Counted from the stretch's first letter, positions 1 to 8,175 are shown. The stretch: DNA of 62,281 bases from DASXMR01 sp036495525 (GCA_036495525.1 DASXMR010000099.1:1-62281); one strand, 5' to 3'. The notes: generated from the letters alone by a model not told the origin. Numbers and translations: made by a program.

Positions 1-908
1 AGGCGGACGACCTTTCTGAGCACACCTTCGGCGCTGAGCCGGCCGATGTCTCCGAGCTTGCCGACCTGAACGACGCCGGCCAGGGCTCAGGCGGCTCGGG
101 CAGTTCGCGCCTGGTGGGCGGCCGCACCGCCTCGCGGTGGCCGACCGGACCGTGGCTGCGGACCGCGTTCGTGCTCACGTGCATCGGCCTGGTGGTCCAC
201 ATCGGCGCGATAACGGCCAGGGGAATCGCCGAGGACCGGGTGCCCTGGGGCAACATGTACGAGTTCATCGCGGCGATCACCTGCATGGCGGTGATCGTCA
301 TGGTGGCCGCGTCGATCCGGTTCCGCGCCTACTACATCGGCCTGTTCGTCCTCATCCCGGTCGTGCTGGCGCTCGCCCTTGACCTCACCGTCGTCTACAC
401 CGCCGCCGACGACCTGGTCCCCGCGCTGCAGTCCTACTGGATCGCCATCCACGTCACGGCGATGATCGTGGCGAGCGGCCTGTACATCGTCGGCGCGGTG
501 GTGACCGTCTTGTACCTGGTGGCCGACCGGTCGGAGCGGCGGGTCGCCGCCGGGCTGCCATCGGGCGCCAGCGGCATCATGATGCACCTGCCCAGGCCGA
601 TCGTGCTCGACCGGCTGTCCTACCGCAGCATCCTGTTCGCGTTCCCGGTGTGGACGTTCGGCGTCATGGCCGGCGCGATCTGGGCGGACTCGGCCTGGGG
701 CAGATACTGGGGCTGGGACCCGAAGGAGACCTGGTCGTTTATTACCTGGGTGGTGTACGCCTGCTTCCTGCATGCCAGGGCGACGGCCGGCTGGCGGGGC
801 CGCCGCGCCGCCTACATCCACCTGCTTGGCTTCGGCTGCCTGATGTTCAACCTGGTCGGCATCAACCTGTGGGTCACCGGCCTGCACTCATACGCCGGCA
901 TCGGCTGA
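1..908 (+). CDS. ccsB: cytochrome c biogenesis protein CcsB/ResC (5' partial)
   Basis: This is the C-terminal part of the integral membrane haem-handling subunit of the system II (ResB/ResC) cytochrome c maturation complex. The reading frame is open to the left edge, so the true start lies outside the window; a GTG at 114 is internal. The visible protein has several hydrophobic segments and the tryptophan-rich haem motif WGRYWGWDPKETWS at about 700-740, followed by a conserved HLLGFGCLMFNLVGIN stretch near the end. The WWD motif is diagnostic for the CcmC/CcmF/CcsA/CcsB haem-handling family and presents haem to ResB on the outer face of the membrane. resA, ccdA and resB are usually just upstream in actinobacteria, but that region is not visible here. 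Confidence 0.93.
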   Translation, partial: ADDLSEHTFGAEPADVSELADLNDAGQGSGGSGSSRLVGGRTASRWPTGPWLRTAFVLTCIGLVVHIGAITARGIAEDRVPWGNMYEFIAAITCMAVIVMVAASIRFRAYYIGLFVLIPVVLALALDLTVVYTAADDLVPALQSYWIAIHVTAMIVASGLYIVGAVVTVLYLVADRSERRVAAGLPSGASGIMMHLPRPIVLDRLSYRSILFAFPVWTFGVMAGAIWADSAWGRYWGWDPKETWSFITWVVYACFLHARATAGWRGRRAAYIHLLGFGCLMFNLVGINLWVTGLHSYAGIG

Positions 909-946
909 CCGGCCGCGGCACAAGCGCAGACCTCAGGCGCGGCCGG
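909..946. terminator. inverted repeat after ccsB
   Basis: A perfect 9-bp GC inverted repeat lies right after the ccsB stop, CCGGCCGCG at 909-917 and its complement at 938-946, around a 20-nt loop. There is no T-tract. It sits between convergent genes and could act as a weak terminator. The rest of the gap to 1198 shows only two direct copies of CAGGGTTCCCGCG, at 1122 and 1153, and no convincing gene. Confidence 0.35.
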
Positions 947-1198
947 CATCGCCTAGTGCGGTGCCGGCCGCGTTCTGCCGTATCTGGGCTGCAAAGGGGG
1001 TGCCTGGCCGACCAGCATTGCGGCTGCGATCGCGGTGCTGCTGGCCAAGAGGCGAGCGCGCGCTTGGCCTTCGCGACACGGACGGGTCAGCAGGGGTGGC
1101 TGGCGGCCGGCGTGCCAGCAGCAGGGTTCCCGCGCTGCTGCTTGAGGAGCACCAGGGTTCCCGCGGTGCTGTTGTGCTGGTCCTGCGGTGCTGGTGTG

Positions 1199-1612
1199 CT
1201 ACCAGTCGTCGCGCTCGCGGCGGATCTGCCGGTCAAGCGCGAGCAGGAAGTCAGGATCGTCGTCCGGGCCGAGCGGCCTGCGCCGCGCCGGGCCGTCCTG
1301 CTCCCAGTCCGGCGTGGCCCCGCTGTAGCCGCCCTCGCTGCTGCGCGCTGCCGGGTGGCGCCGCAGTGCCTCGGCCGGACCGCGGCCGGCCGGCCAGCTC
1401 TGGGGGCGCCGGGTCAGCTGCAGCCGGGCGCCTGGCCGGCCTGCCAGCAGCCAGATGATCGCGCCGAACACCCAGAGAGCGGCGACCAGGAGTAGCCAAG
1501 TGCCCTTGGAAAGTCCGCGAAAGTGGTACCTGGGCGTGGTCACGACGTCAAGCATGCATGGCACCCAGAAACCGACCGTCAGCAGGGCAAAGAGTACGAC
1601 TGGCAGCAGCAT
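1199..1612 (-). CDS. PLD nuclease N-terminal (PLDc_N) domain membrane protein
   Basis: A 137-residue protein. Its first 60 residues form two hydrophobic membrane segments (MLLPVVLFALLTVGFWVPC and GTWLLLVAALWVFGAIIWLL) separated by a short loop with VVTTPRYHFRGLSKG. This matches the PLDc_N fold that stands alone in many actinobacterial membrane proteins, where no phospholipase domain follows. The remaining 75 residues are polar, rich in Arg, Pro and Gly, and probably cytoplasmic and disordered. It converges on ccsB and has its own promoter region upstream of 1612. Alone it carries no catalytic motif, so its role is unknown; an accessory role in envelope homeostasis is possible but not shown. 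Confidence 0.72.
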   Translation of the reverse strand: MLLPVVLFALLTVGFWVPCMLDVVTTPRYHFRGLSKGTWLLLVAALWVFGAIIWLLAGRPGARLQLTRRPQSWPAGRGPAEALRRHPAARSSEGGYSGATPDWEQDGPARRRPLGPDDDPDFLLALDRQIRRERDDW

Positions 1613-1796
1613 GGCCGCAGCCTAGCGGCTCGTCTGTCCTGCTCGTAGCCAAATAGAGGCACTCGCCGGAACACATCCACCGTGACCGTAATCGACTACA
1701 TTCCGTGACATGTTAGGCCCGCTAGCGCGATCGGACGTAGCCTGACGGCCTGGGCCGGCGCGGTCGGCGCACGGCTAGCGCTGGGGGAACGAGTAC

Positions 1797-3143
1797 ATGA
1801 GGCTGCGGTTACTTGAACGATTCCGCCGGGCGAAGGGCAGCACTGCCGTCCGGTCGGGCGGCAGCCACCGGCGGGCGAAGGCTGGCCGGCTGCGACCGGT
1901 GGCCGATTCGGATGCAGCCAGCCGAGGCGGCTGGCCGGGCGGAGGCCGGGTCGCCGGGTCGCCGGGTCAGCTTAGCCAGCCGGGCCCGCCGGGCCGGCAG
2001 CCATGGCCGGCTGGCCAGCAGCCAGGCAGCCAGCGAACTCCCGAGCCGCGCGCCAGCCGGCGAACCGGCGAGCCGGCTGTCGGCCAGCGCCGTCCCGACC
2101 ATGGGTCGCCAGCGGTTCCGCCCGGCTGGCCGGGCCAGACCGAGTCGGCCGGGGTCGGGCAGCCAGGTGTGTTGCCGCCTGCCACGATCCCGGCGGCCAG
2201 GGACACGAGCGCCGCGGCGTCAGCCAGGACGGCACCGACTGGGACGGGACCGGCCGGGAGCGCGCCAGCCGGCTCGGCGCCGGCCGGGACGGCACGGGGC
2301 AGAAACGCTTCTGGCAGGACCGCAACGGGCGGGGCTGCAACGGGCGGGGCTGCAACGGGCGGGGCTGCCTCGGGCGGGGCTGCCTCAGGCAGGGCCGCCT
2401 CAGCCAGGGCCGCGTCAGCCAGGGCCGCCGTGCGCACGGCGGGTGCCGCGGGCGCCAGGGCCGGCAACGGGGCAGCGCCGGGAGCCCGGCAGGCAGCCAG
2501 CCGGGTGGCGGCGGTGCCGTGGTACGAACTGGCGCGTACCAACAGGACGGCGGCCGGGATGCGGCACTGTGGCACCCTCGAGCCGGTGGTGCACCGCGAA
2601 TGGGCGGCCAGGGCGCAGCCGCCGGCCGCGGCAGTACTGGCCATCGACCGGCTGGCTGACCTGCCACAGCTGATCAAGGAAAAGCTCGCGGCCGGCCTCG
2701 ACGCGATTCACGTCGGCCCTGGCGGCGTCCCCGACCTGGACGACATGAGCAAGCTGAAGGGCGTGCCGCTGCCATCCGGCCGCGCGACGTGGGATGCCTG
2801 CGCTGGCGCTTACGGCGAGCGAAAGATCATCGTTGGCACCCGGCCGTCGCCGACGCCAGATGTGATGTGCCACGAGATCGGGCACGCTCTCGACGACCTG
2901 GACGGACCAGGCGATCAGTGGCAGTCGGACACCAGCGAATTCCGCGCGCTGCACGAGCTGTGCCAGCCGTCGATGGTCAGTCAGTTCCACCGGCACGGCC
3001 TGCTCGGCCGGCGCGAGTTCTTTGCTGACGCGTTTGCCGCCATCGCGTCCAGCCAGCGGCCGGCTCTGGTGGACATGCTGGGCGGCGACACCAGGGCGGC
3101 GCTGAGCGTGATGCTCTACTTCAATACGCGGTACGGCATCTAG
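1797..3143 (+). CDS. anthrax lethal factor-like zinc metallopeptidase with low-complexity N-terminus
   Basis: A 448-residue protein. The first 240 residues are a disordered Ala/Gly/Pro/Arg-rich region with no signal peptide or membrane segment; it contains near-perfect pentapeptide repeats of the A-T/S-G/A-G/R-A type at 2322-2426. The C-terminal 200 residues form a globular domain with a zinc-binding HEIGH motif (residues 359-363, base 2871) and a downstream EFFADAFA (glutamate 407), the usual third ligand. This arrangement is typical of the anthrax toxin lethal factor-like (ATLF) fold also found in polymorphic toxins. The ATG is preceded by GGGGGAA. Codon 5 is TTA (1809-1811), rare in such genomes. 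The next ORF begins 12 bp downstream and probably shares the transcript. Export route and substrate are unknown. Confidence 0.72.
   Translation: MRLRLLERFRRAKGSTAVRSGGSHRRAKAGRLRPVADSDAASRGGWPGGGRVAGSPGQLSQPGPPGRQPWPAGQQPGSQRTPEPRASRRTGEPAVGQRRPDHGSPAVPPGWPGQTESAGVGQPGVLPPATIPAARDTSAAASARTAPTGTGPAGSAPAGSAPAGTARGRNASGRTATGGAATGGAATGGAASGGAASGRAASARAASARAAVRTAGAAGARAGNGAAPGARQAASRVAAVPWYELARTNRTAAGMRHCGTLEPVVHREWAARAQPPAAAVLAIDRLADLPQLIKEKLAAGLDAIHVGPGGVPDLDDMSKLKGVPLPSGRATWDACAGAYGERKIIVGTRPSPTPDVMCHEIGHALDDLDGPGDQWQSDTSEFRALHELCQPSMVSQFHRHGLLGRREFFADAFAAIASSQRPALVDMLGGDTRAALSVMLYFNTRYGI
2322..2426 (+). repeat. 15-bp tandem repeat inside metallopeptidase gene
   Basis: Seven consecutive 15-bp units related to GCAACGGGCGGGGCT encode pentapeptides ATGGA, ATGGA, ATGGA, ASGGA, ASGRA, ASARA and ASARA. 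The first three are identical and the later ones drift stepwise, as expected for slippage or unequal crossing-over. Looser PAGSA-type units lie just upstream (2250-2300). The repeat keeps the frame, so copy number could vary without breaking the peptidase domain. Confidence 0.85.
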
Positions 3144-3155
3144 GGTGGGCATGCG

Positions 3156-3431
3156 ATGCAGGTGATACGGCTGGCTAACGGGAATCTCCTGGTGCCCGAG
3201 TACGCGACCAGCGACGACGGCCGGGTGATGAGCGACGCCTACATCGAGGTGAGCCCCGCGGATGCGGACTATGAGCGCTTCGCTGCCGCCGCGATCAGCC
3301 AGCAGGATGCCGAGGAGCAGCGACAGCGCTGGCGGGCCGGCGACGAGTCGCTGCGACGGCAGTTCCTTGAATTCCTCGCCCGCCGGGGCCAGGGCAGCCC
3401 GTTCGACGAGCCAGGCGACGGCGGAGACTAG
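3156..3431 (+). CDS. small acidic hypothetical protein, partner of metallopeptidase
   Basis: A 91-residue acidic protein with no signal peptide, membrane segment or recognised domain. The first 40 residues look like a small beta-rich unit (MQVIRLANGNLLVPEY), followed by a predicted amphipathic helix rich in Glu, Gln and Arg (about residues 46-78) and an acidic disordered tail. It starts 12 bp after the metallopeptidase stop, so the two are very probably co-transcribed. Position and size fit a chaperone or immunity partner, but nothing in the sequence proves this. I do not recognise the family. Confidence 0.6.
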   Translation: MQVIRLANGNLLVPEYATSDDGRVMSDAYIEVSPADADYERFAAAAISQQDAEEQRQRWRAGDESLRRQFLEFLARRGQGSPFDEPGDGGD

Positions 3432-3455
3432 CCGACCGGGCCCGCGACTGCCGGG

Positions 3456-3656
3456 TCAGGCCGCCGGGTCGGGCACGGGCTCGGGAGTGCCGAGCAGCGC
3501 GCGGACCTCGGACTCGCGGAACCGCCGGTGCCCGCCCGGAGTGCGGATGCTGCTGATCCGCCCCGACGCCGCCCAGCGGGTGACCGTCTTGGGGTCGACC
3601 CGGAAGAGTGCAGCCACTTCCCCGGGGGTGAGTAGACGCTCACTGTGGCCGTCCAT
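3456..3656 (-). CDS. bldC: BldC-family MerR-like transcriptional regulator
   Basis: A 66-residue stand-alone winged helix-turn-helix of the MerR superfamily without an effector domain. LLTPGEVAALFRVDPKTVTR, then WAASGRISSIRTPGGHRRF and REXEVRALL, matches BldC of Streptomyces closely; BldC is about 68 residues, binds tandem direct repeats and delays entry into development. A longer ORF exists upstream to 3719, but the ATG at 3656 is chosen because AGGAGG lies 11 nt before it and the length then matches the family. The stop is 24 bp from the stop of the convergent 91-residue gene. A TGTCGCGACA palindrome lies about 53 bp upstream of the start. Confidence 0.9.
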   Translation of the reverse strand: MDGHSERLLTPGEVAALFRVDPKTVTRWAASGRISSIRTPGGHRRFRESEVRALLGTPEPVPDPAA

Positions 3657-3969
3657 TTTGTCGTGGGCCTCCTGATCGCCGCAGATCGTGTTCCTAGCCT
3701 GTCCTAAGTGTCGCGACAAACATCGGTTTTCTCCCTAGATTCCGTAAAAATCTCATCTGGGACTCTCGCATCATCTCGGCGGTCTGCCTGGTTTCAGCCG
3801 CCGAACGAGCATTCGGCTGCTAATTGCCGCCGGAATGGCACTGTCCGTAGTGACCGCCGCGCTCCCTGGCATACCCGACCTTTCGCTGGCCGACGGAATG
3901 TCACTGCAGATCAGCGCAGCGGAATCGGCGTGCACGGCCGGAGGCGGCAGCGCCGCGTGGCCGTAGGGT
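3657..3969. promoter_or_regulatory. divergent promoter region of bldC and dehydratase, with TGTCGCGACA palindrome
   Basis: A 313-bp gap between divergent genes, AT-richer than its neighbours around 3700-3760. It contains the perfect 10-bp palindrome TGTCGCGACA at 3709-3718, upstream of bldC. On the minus strand the palindrome overlaps a possible TTGTCG (-35) spaced 17 bp from TAGGAA (-10), a weak promoter guess. The palindrome may be an operator, possibly autoregulatory. No gene is evident in the gap. Confidence 0.45.
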
Positions 3970-4944
3970 GTGGTGGTGCCTGACCTGGTGACGATAGGCG
4001 AGATCCGGTCCGCTGCCGCCCGTCTCGAGGGCGTGACCTTGCGTACGCCGCTGCTGCCCTACCAGGGCGCCAGCCAGCCGCTGCTGCTGAAGCCAGAGTC
4101 GCTGCAGCCCACCGGCTCATTCAAGCTCCGCGGCGCGCACGCCGCGATCAGCGCGGTCCCGGCCAGCGAGCGCAGCCGCGGCGTCATCGCTCATTCCAGC
4201 GGCAACCACGGCCTCGCCGTCGCCTACGCGGCGGCCGCCCTCGGCGTGCCGGCGACGGTCGTGGTGCCGTCGACCGCGCCGGCGGTCAAGGTGGCAGCGG
4301 CGCAGGCACGCGGCGCGCGGATCGTCCGCTGCGAGCCCGGCATCGCCGCCCGTGAGGCAGCCACCCGTGAGCTGGCCGATCGGCACGGCTACACGCTGAT
4401 CCCGCCCTTCGACGACCGGCGCGTCATCGCGGGCCAGGGCACGGTCGGGCTGGAGATCGCCACCGACTGCCCAGAGGCTGACCTGATTGTCTGCCCGGTC
4501 AGCGGCGGCGGGCTGATCGCCGGGATCGCGGCTGCGCTGACCGCGCTCCGGCCCGGCGCGAAGGTAGTCGGGGTCGAGCCCGAACTGGCTGCCGACGCGC
4601 GGGACTCGCTGCGGCAGCGCCGCCGGGTGGCCTGGGCGGCCAGCGATACCGAGCGCACGATCGCCGACGCGCTGCGGGTCAACCAGGTAGGCGAGCTGCC
4701 GCTGCAGCACCTGATCAGCCAGGTGCATGCGATCGTGACGGTAACCGACGACCAGATCAGGGCCGCGATGCGCGCGCTGGCCACGACGGCGAGGCTGGTC
4801 GCCGAGCCAGGCGGCGCGGCGGCCGTCGCCGCATGCCTGTTCCTGCCGGACCAGCTGCCGGCCGCGCGCACGACGGTGGCCGTGCTGTCCGGCGGCAATG
4901 TCGACCCTGCCCTGCTCGCCAGCGTGCTCAGCGGCAGCGAATAA
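3970..4944 (+). CDS. PLP-dependent threonine/serine dehydratase-like enzyme
   Basis: A 324-residue fold-type II PLP enzyme, the length of catabolic threonine/serine dehydratases and serine racemases without a regulatory ACT domain. The Schiff-base lysine lies in GSFKLRGA, the cofactor asparagine in SSGNHG, and the glycine-rich phosphate loop in SGGGLIAG. The C-terminus has the family AVLSGGNVDP motif. The reaction is expected to be deamination of L-threonine or L-serine to a 2-oxo acid and ammonia, or racemisation; the sequence does not decide which. Three GTG codons lie in tandem at the start (3970, 3973, 3976). A paralogue with an ACT domain lies at 28980-30197. DUF4229 follows 13 bp after the stop. 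Confidence 0.87.
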   Translation: MVVPDLVTIGEIRSAAARLEGVTLRTPLLPYQGASQPLLLKPESLQPTGSFKLRGAHAAISAVPASERSRGVIAHSSGNHGLAVAYAAAALGVPATVVVPSTAPAVKVAAAQARGARIVRCEPGIAAREAATRELADRHGYTLIPPFDDRRVIAGQGTVGLEIATDCPEADLIVCPVSGGGLIAGIAAALTALRPGAKVVGVEPELAADARDSLRQRRRVAWAASDTERTIADALRVNQVGELPLQHLISQVHAIVTVTDDQIRAAMRALATTARLVAEPGGAAAVAACLFLPDQLPAARTTVAVLSGGNVDPALLASVLSGSE

Positions 4945-4957
4945 GCTGGCAGGCACC

Positions 4958-5251
4958 ATGCGCGCTACCGTTTCCTACACTCTGCTCCGGCTGCTGCTGT
5001 TCTTCGCGGTGGTACTGCTGGTGTACGTGGCCGGGGCCCGCGGCCTCCTGCTCGTCGCGATCGCGCTGGTGATCAGCGGCGTGCTCAGCTTCCTGCTGCT
5101 GTCCAGGCAGCGCGACGCCATGTCCGGAGCGCTGAGCGCCCGGCTGCAGCGGCGGCGGCAGCCCGACCAGGCGCCCGGCGGGATCGGCGCGCGGCTGCAT
5201 GGCTTCCGGCAGCGGCTCGAGCAGGGCGCGCGGGCCGAGGACGACGACTAG
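4958..5251 (+). CDS. DUF4229 membrane protein
   Basis: A 97-residue protein with two adjacent hydrophobic helices (YTLLRLLLFFAVVLLVYVAG and LLLVAIALVISGVLSFLLL), then a short SRQRDAMS linker and a basic, Gln/Arg-rich cytoplasmic tail. This is the layout of the actinobacterial DUF4229 family. The ATG at 4958 begins the conserved MRATVSYTLLRL start; a longer upstream reading would only read through the end of the dehydratase gene. It is probably co-transcribed with the dehydratase. The function of the family is unknown. Confidence 0.85.
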   Translation: MRATVSYTLLRLLLFFAVVLLVYVAGARGLLLVAIALVISGVLSFLLLSRQRDAMSGALSARLQRRRQPDQAPGGIGARLHGFRQRLEQGARAEDDD

Positions 5252-5259
5252 CGCCCGGA

Positions 5260-6834
5260 TTAGTACCGGTCCCCGGCCAGCCAGCCGCCCGAGGTGAGCA
5301 TCCGGAGCACGGCGTCGGCGGCCTCGCGTCGTGACATCACCGAGGTGTCGATCGTCAGGTCGGCATCCTGCGGCACCTCGTACGGGTCGGACACGCCGGT
5401 GAACTGGCCGATCAGGCCCGCCCTGGCCTTGGCGTACAGCCCCTTGCGGTCGCGCGCCTCGCACACCTCGACCGGGGTGGCGACGTGGATGAGCAGGAAG
5501 TCACCGACCTCGCTGACCATCCGGCGGACTCGCTCGCGCGCCTGCGCGTACGGCGCGATCGGCGCGCAGATCGCGATCCCGCCATGCCGGGCGACCTCGG
5601 CGGCGACGAACCCGATCCTGGCTATGTTGAGGTCGCGGTCGGCGGGCGAGAAGGTCAGGCCGGCCGACAGCAGCTGGCGGACGAGATCGCCGTCCAGCAG
5701 CGACACCCGGCGGTCGCCGCGCTCGGCTAGCAGGTCAGCCAGGTCTCTCGCGATCGTTGACTTGCCCGAGCCGGACAGCCCGGTCAGGAACAGCACGAAG
5801 CCGCGCTCGGCCCGCGGCGGCCTGGCCCGGCGAAGCTCGAGCGCAACGGCCGGCGGAGTGAACCAGGCCGGCACCGGTGCCCCGGCATCCAGCAAGTCCC
5901 CGAGCTGGCCGGAGGACAGGTCTTCCTGCTCGAGCCCGGCTTCGATCAGTGACAGCGGGCGCCACACCTCGGCCCGGCTGTCATAGGCCCAGTCACCGGA
6001 CGGGAGCACCGGGATCGGCGCGGCCGGGATGCCGCGGGCGAACTCGATCTGCTCGCCCTGGGTCGGGGAGCTGTCGGCCATCAGGTGCGTCGCGCCGTAC
6101 GCGGCGGCGACGATCGCGATGAGAGCCAGCTCGCGCACGGCGTCGCCGGCCCGCGAGCCGCTGCCGGCGCTGCGGGCGGCCAGCGGCACCGGGACGACCA
6201 GAGTGCCTGGCGGCAGGCCGGGGGCAGCAGCGAGCACGGCGCGCACCAGCGCTTCCGGCCTGGTGACGACCTCGGCCTGGCCAGCCGTCAGCGGAAGCAG
6301 CAGTATCCGCGCGCCAAGCTGGCCAGCGAGATGCCTGAGCTGGCCGATGTGGCGGCTGCCCAGCGGGCGCCGGGTGGCGAACGCGAGGACTGGCTGCCCG
6401 CTGCCCAGCGCCTCGGCGGCCTGGCCGGGCGCGAGCATGAGCCGGCGGAACGGGCCGTGCTCGACCGCGCGCAGCCCGGTGACGGGCCCGGACAGCCGGG
6501 CCCTGCCGTCTGGCAGCTGGTCGCGGCCGGTGATGCTCAGTTCGGCCACCGGCGTGCCTTCTGGATCGAGCAGCTGCAGCAGCGCTGTTTCGGCGGGGAC
6601 GGCGTCCTGCGGCACGTCCAGGGTGACCGGCACCGGCCACGGCGTGCCGTTCGTCAGCGCCCCGGCCTGGGCGACCCGGCTGGCGTCCTGGTCGGACATG
6701 AATCCGGTCAGCGGTGCGAACGCGCCGGAGAGCAGCAGCTCAAGGTCGCCAAGCTGGCGTTCGTCCGGGGAGTAGGTGGCGACCTGGCCCGCCCCGGCGT
6801 CGGCGCGCGCGTCCGTCTGAGCCTGTGCAGCCAC
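5260..6834 (-). CDS. sulfurylase-like domain fused to adenylylsulfate (APS) kinase
   Basis: A 524-residue fusion. Residues about 1-325 resemble ATP sulfurylase, with the N-terminal PUA-like part (SGAFAPLTGFMSDQD) and a nucleotidyltransferase-like part. Residues about 340-524 are APS kinase, which phosphorylates APS to PAPS. The kinase P-loop is intact (GLSGSGKST, 352-360), as are LDGD and FISPY-like positions (CAPIAPYAQAR). In the sulfurylase part the catalytic QTRNP-HRAH signature is replaced by ATRRP-GSRH (about 153-162), and the GRDHAG region reads MADSSPT (about 252-258). Only the kinase half is therefore expected to be active. GTG start with GGGAGG 7 nt upstream. It converges on the DUF4229 gene with 8 bp between stops. 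Confidence 0.88.
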   Translation of the reverse strand: MAAQAQTDARADAGAGQVATYSPDERQLGDLELLLSGAFAPLTGFMSDQDASRVAQAGALTNGTPWPVPVTLDVPQDAVPAETALLQLLDPEGTPVAELSITGRDQLPDGRARLSGPVTGLRAVEHGPFRRLMLAPGQAAEALGSGQPVLAFATRRPLGSRHIGQLRHLAGQLGARILLLPLTAGQAEVVTRPEALVRAVLAAAPGLPPGTLVVPVPLAARSAGSGSRAGDAVRELALIAIVAAAYGATHLMADSSPTQGEQIEFARGIPAAPIPVLPSGDWAYDSRAEVWRPLSLIEAGLEQEDLSSGQLGDLLDAGAPVPAWFTPPAVALELRRARPPRAERGFVLFLTGLSGSGKSTIARDLADLLAERGDRRVSLLDGDLVRQLLSAGLTFSPADRDLNIARIGFVAAEVARHGGIAICAPIAPYAQARERVRRMVSEVGDFLLIHVATPVEVCEARDRKGLYAKARAGLIGQFTGVSDPYEVPQDADLTIDTSVMSRREAADAVLRMLTSGGWLAGDRY

Positions 6835-6972
6835 CTGTGGTCCCTCCCGCCCCGGCCTCCGCTCCAGGCGGCCGTCAGCCCGGCTGCCACGTTCCGCCGG
6901 GCGCCGGGCATGCCTGAGGCTACACGGCCGGCCCCCGGCGGGCAGGCAGCGGACGGCCGCCGCCGGCTGGCC

Positions 6973-7842
6973 TCAGCCTGGCGATCCGGAGACCAGCCTG
7001 GCGAACTGGTCCTCGGGTTTGCGGATCACGTAGCGCAGCTCGTCGTGCGTCCAGGAGCGCCGCCCTCTCGACAGCGCCGAGACGAGCTTGCGTGCCGACA
7101 GCAGCCCGGCCGGTCCCTGATCGCCATCAAGCAAACAGCCGAGCTGCCGGTGCGCGACCGCGAGCCCGTGCCTGGTCACGAACGACTGGATGCCGCGCGC
7201 CGAGGCCAGCGGCTCCTGCACTGCCGGGTGCGGGCCAGGCTCGCCAGGCCGCAGCCGGCGCCAGATCGCCGTCCGCACCGAATTCGGCAGCGACCGGTCG
7301 AGGAAGCCAGCCGCGCTATCCCGGTCGGTCACCCGAAGCAGCAGCAGCCCGCCTGGCCTGAGTGCTTCGACCAGCCTGCCGAGCACCAGGTCGGAGTGAG
7401 AAATCCGGTCGAGCAGCATCGAGCACTGCACGATGTCGCAGGATCGCGGCGTCAGCGGCACCTGCCGCAGGTCACCAAGCGTGGTGGCGGCGAGTTCAGC
7501 GCGAGCGTCCACGGCGGCCCTGGTGACCTCGTTGTCCTCGTCGATCATGATGACGGTCAGCTCACGGCCGCCGCTGCGCAGCCGGGCCAGGTCGAGCTCA
7601 TCGCCCGCCGTGGTGCACCCGGCCTGCAGCAGGGTGAGCGGCTGGCCAGCCCGCTGCGCCGCGTAGTCCACGGCAAACCTGGTGAACAGCTCGCCGGCGC
7701 TGGCTGGCTGGCCGTCCGTCCGGCCGCCGATTCCGGCGGCGCCTGCCATCCCGGCGCGGTGGCGGCCGGGCACATCCGGCCGGGTGCCGGCGGCGCCGCC
7801 ACCCGGACGGCTCGTCCTCGACGGACCGCTCGTCCTTGCCAT
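6973..7842 (-). CDS. class I SAM-dependent methyltransferase-like protein
   Basis: A protein of about 289 residues. After a disordered N-terminus (about 45 residues, Gly/Arg-rich) comes a Rossmann methyltransferase core. Motif I is a diverged LLQAGCTTAGDELDL, motif II ends in the acidic strand VIMIDED, and the IVQCSMLLDRIS and LRPGGLLLLRVTD segments are typical later strands. The glycine motif (normally DxGxGxG) is degenerate, so SAM binding is likely but not certain. The C-terminal 90 residues (EPLASARGIQSFVTRHGLA onward) are not typical of the fold. ATG at 7842 is chosen over one seven codons upstream. Substrate unknown. Confidence 0.7.
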   Translation of the reverse strand: MARTSGPSRTSRPGGGAAGTRPDVPGRHRAGMAGAAGIGGRTDGQPASAGELFTRFAVDYAAQRAGQPLTLLQAGCTTAGDELDLARLRSGGRELTVIMIDEDNEVTRAAVDARAELAATTLGDLRQVPLTPRSCDIVQCSMLLDRISHSDLVLGRLVEALRPGGLLLLRVTDRDSAAGFLDRSLPNSVRTAIWRRLRPGEPGPHPAVQEPLASARGIQSFVTRHGLAVAHRQLGCLLDGDQGPAGLLSARKLVSALSRGRRSWTHDELRYVIRKPEDQFARLVSGSPG

Positions 7843-8175
7843 GGCAACATAGCGTAGCTCCACAAGTACTCTAAGTCGCTAAGCTACGTGCCTGATCCGG
7901 AAAGCTGCTGTCTGCCAACGCCTCCGCCCGGCCGTCAGGGCAAGCAGCCCCCGGGTGCGCCAGACGGCTGCTGTTACCGCACTTGAGCCGCGGCCATGCG
8001 GCTCAGCTGGCCGTGCGTACACCAGCGCGAGTACGCCGTCCGCCGCCGGTGCCGCACGCCGGTAGGCTAGTAGACGACCCGTATCCCGGTCCTGCGACGG
8101 CGCCGCCGCCCAGCCGGGTGTCCTGCCCCGCTTCCGCTGGGAACGGGCACTTTGTGCTGCCTACGCAGGGACGTC
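7843..8175. promoter_or_regulatory. divergent intergenic region with inverted repeat
   Basis: A 333-bp gap between the methyltransferase and mfd, both starting outward. It holds a 7-bp inverted repeat, CGTAGCT at 7853-7859 and AGCTACG at 7882-7888, right upstream of the methyltransferase, with AGTACT and a repeated CTAAG between the arms. This could be an operator. Nothing else was recognised. Confidence 0.3.

Noticed and set aside
1122..1165. Two CAGGGTTCCCGCG copies
   Set aside because: Only two short copies in a GC-rich gap; too little to call a repeat family or CRISPR.
4117..4959. Long minus-strand ORF opposite the dehydratase
   Set aside because: A shadow of high-GC coding sequence; the plus strand encodes a clear PLP enzyme. 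The same applies to many other long antisense ORFs, for example 10399-11586, 33316-34641 and 42904-44835.
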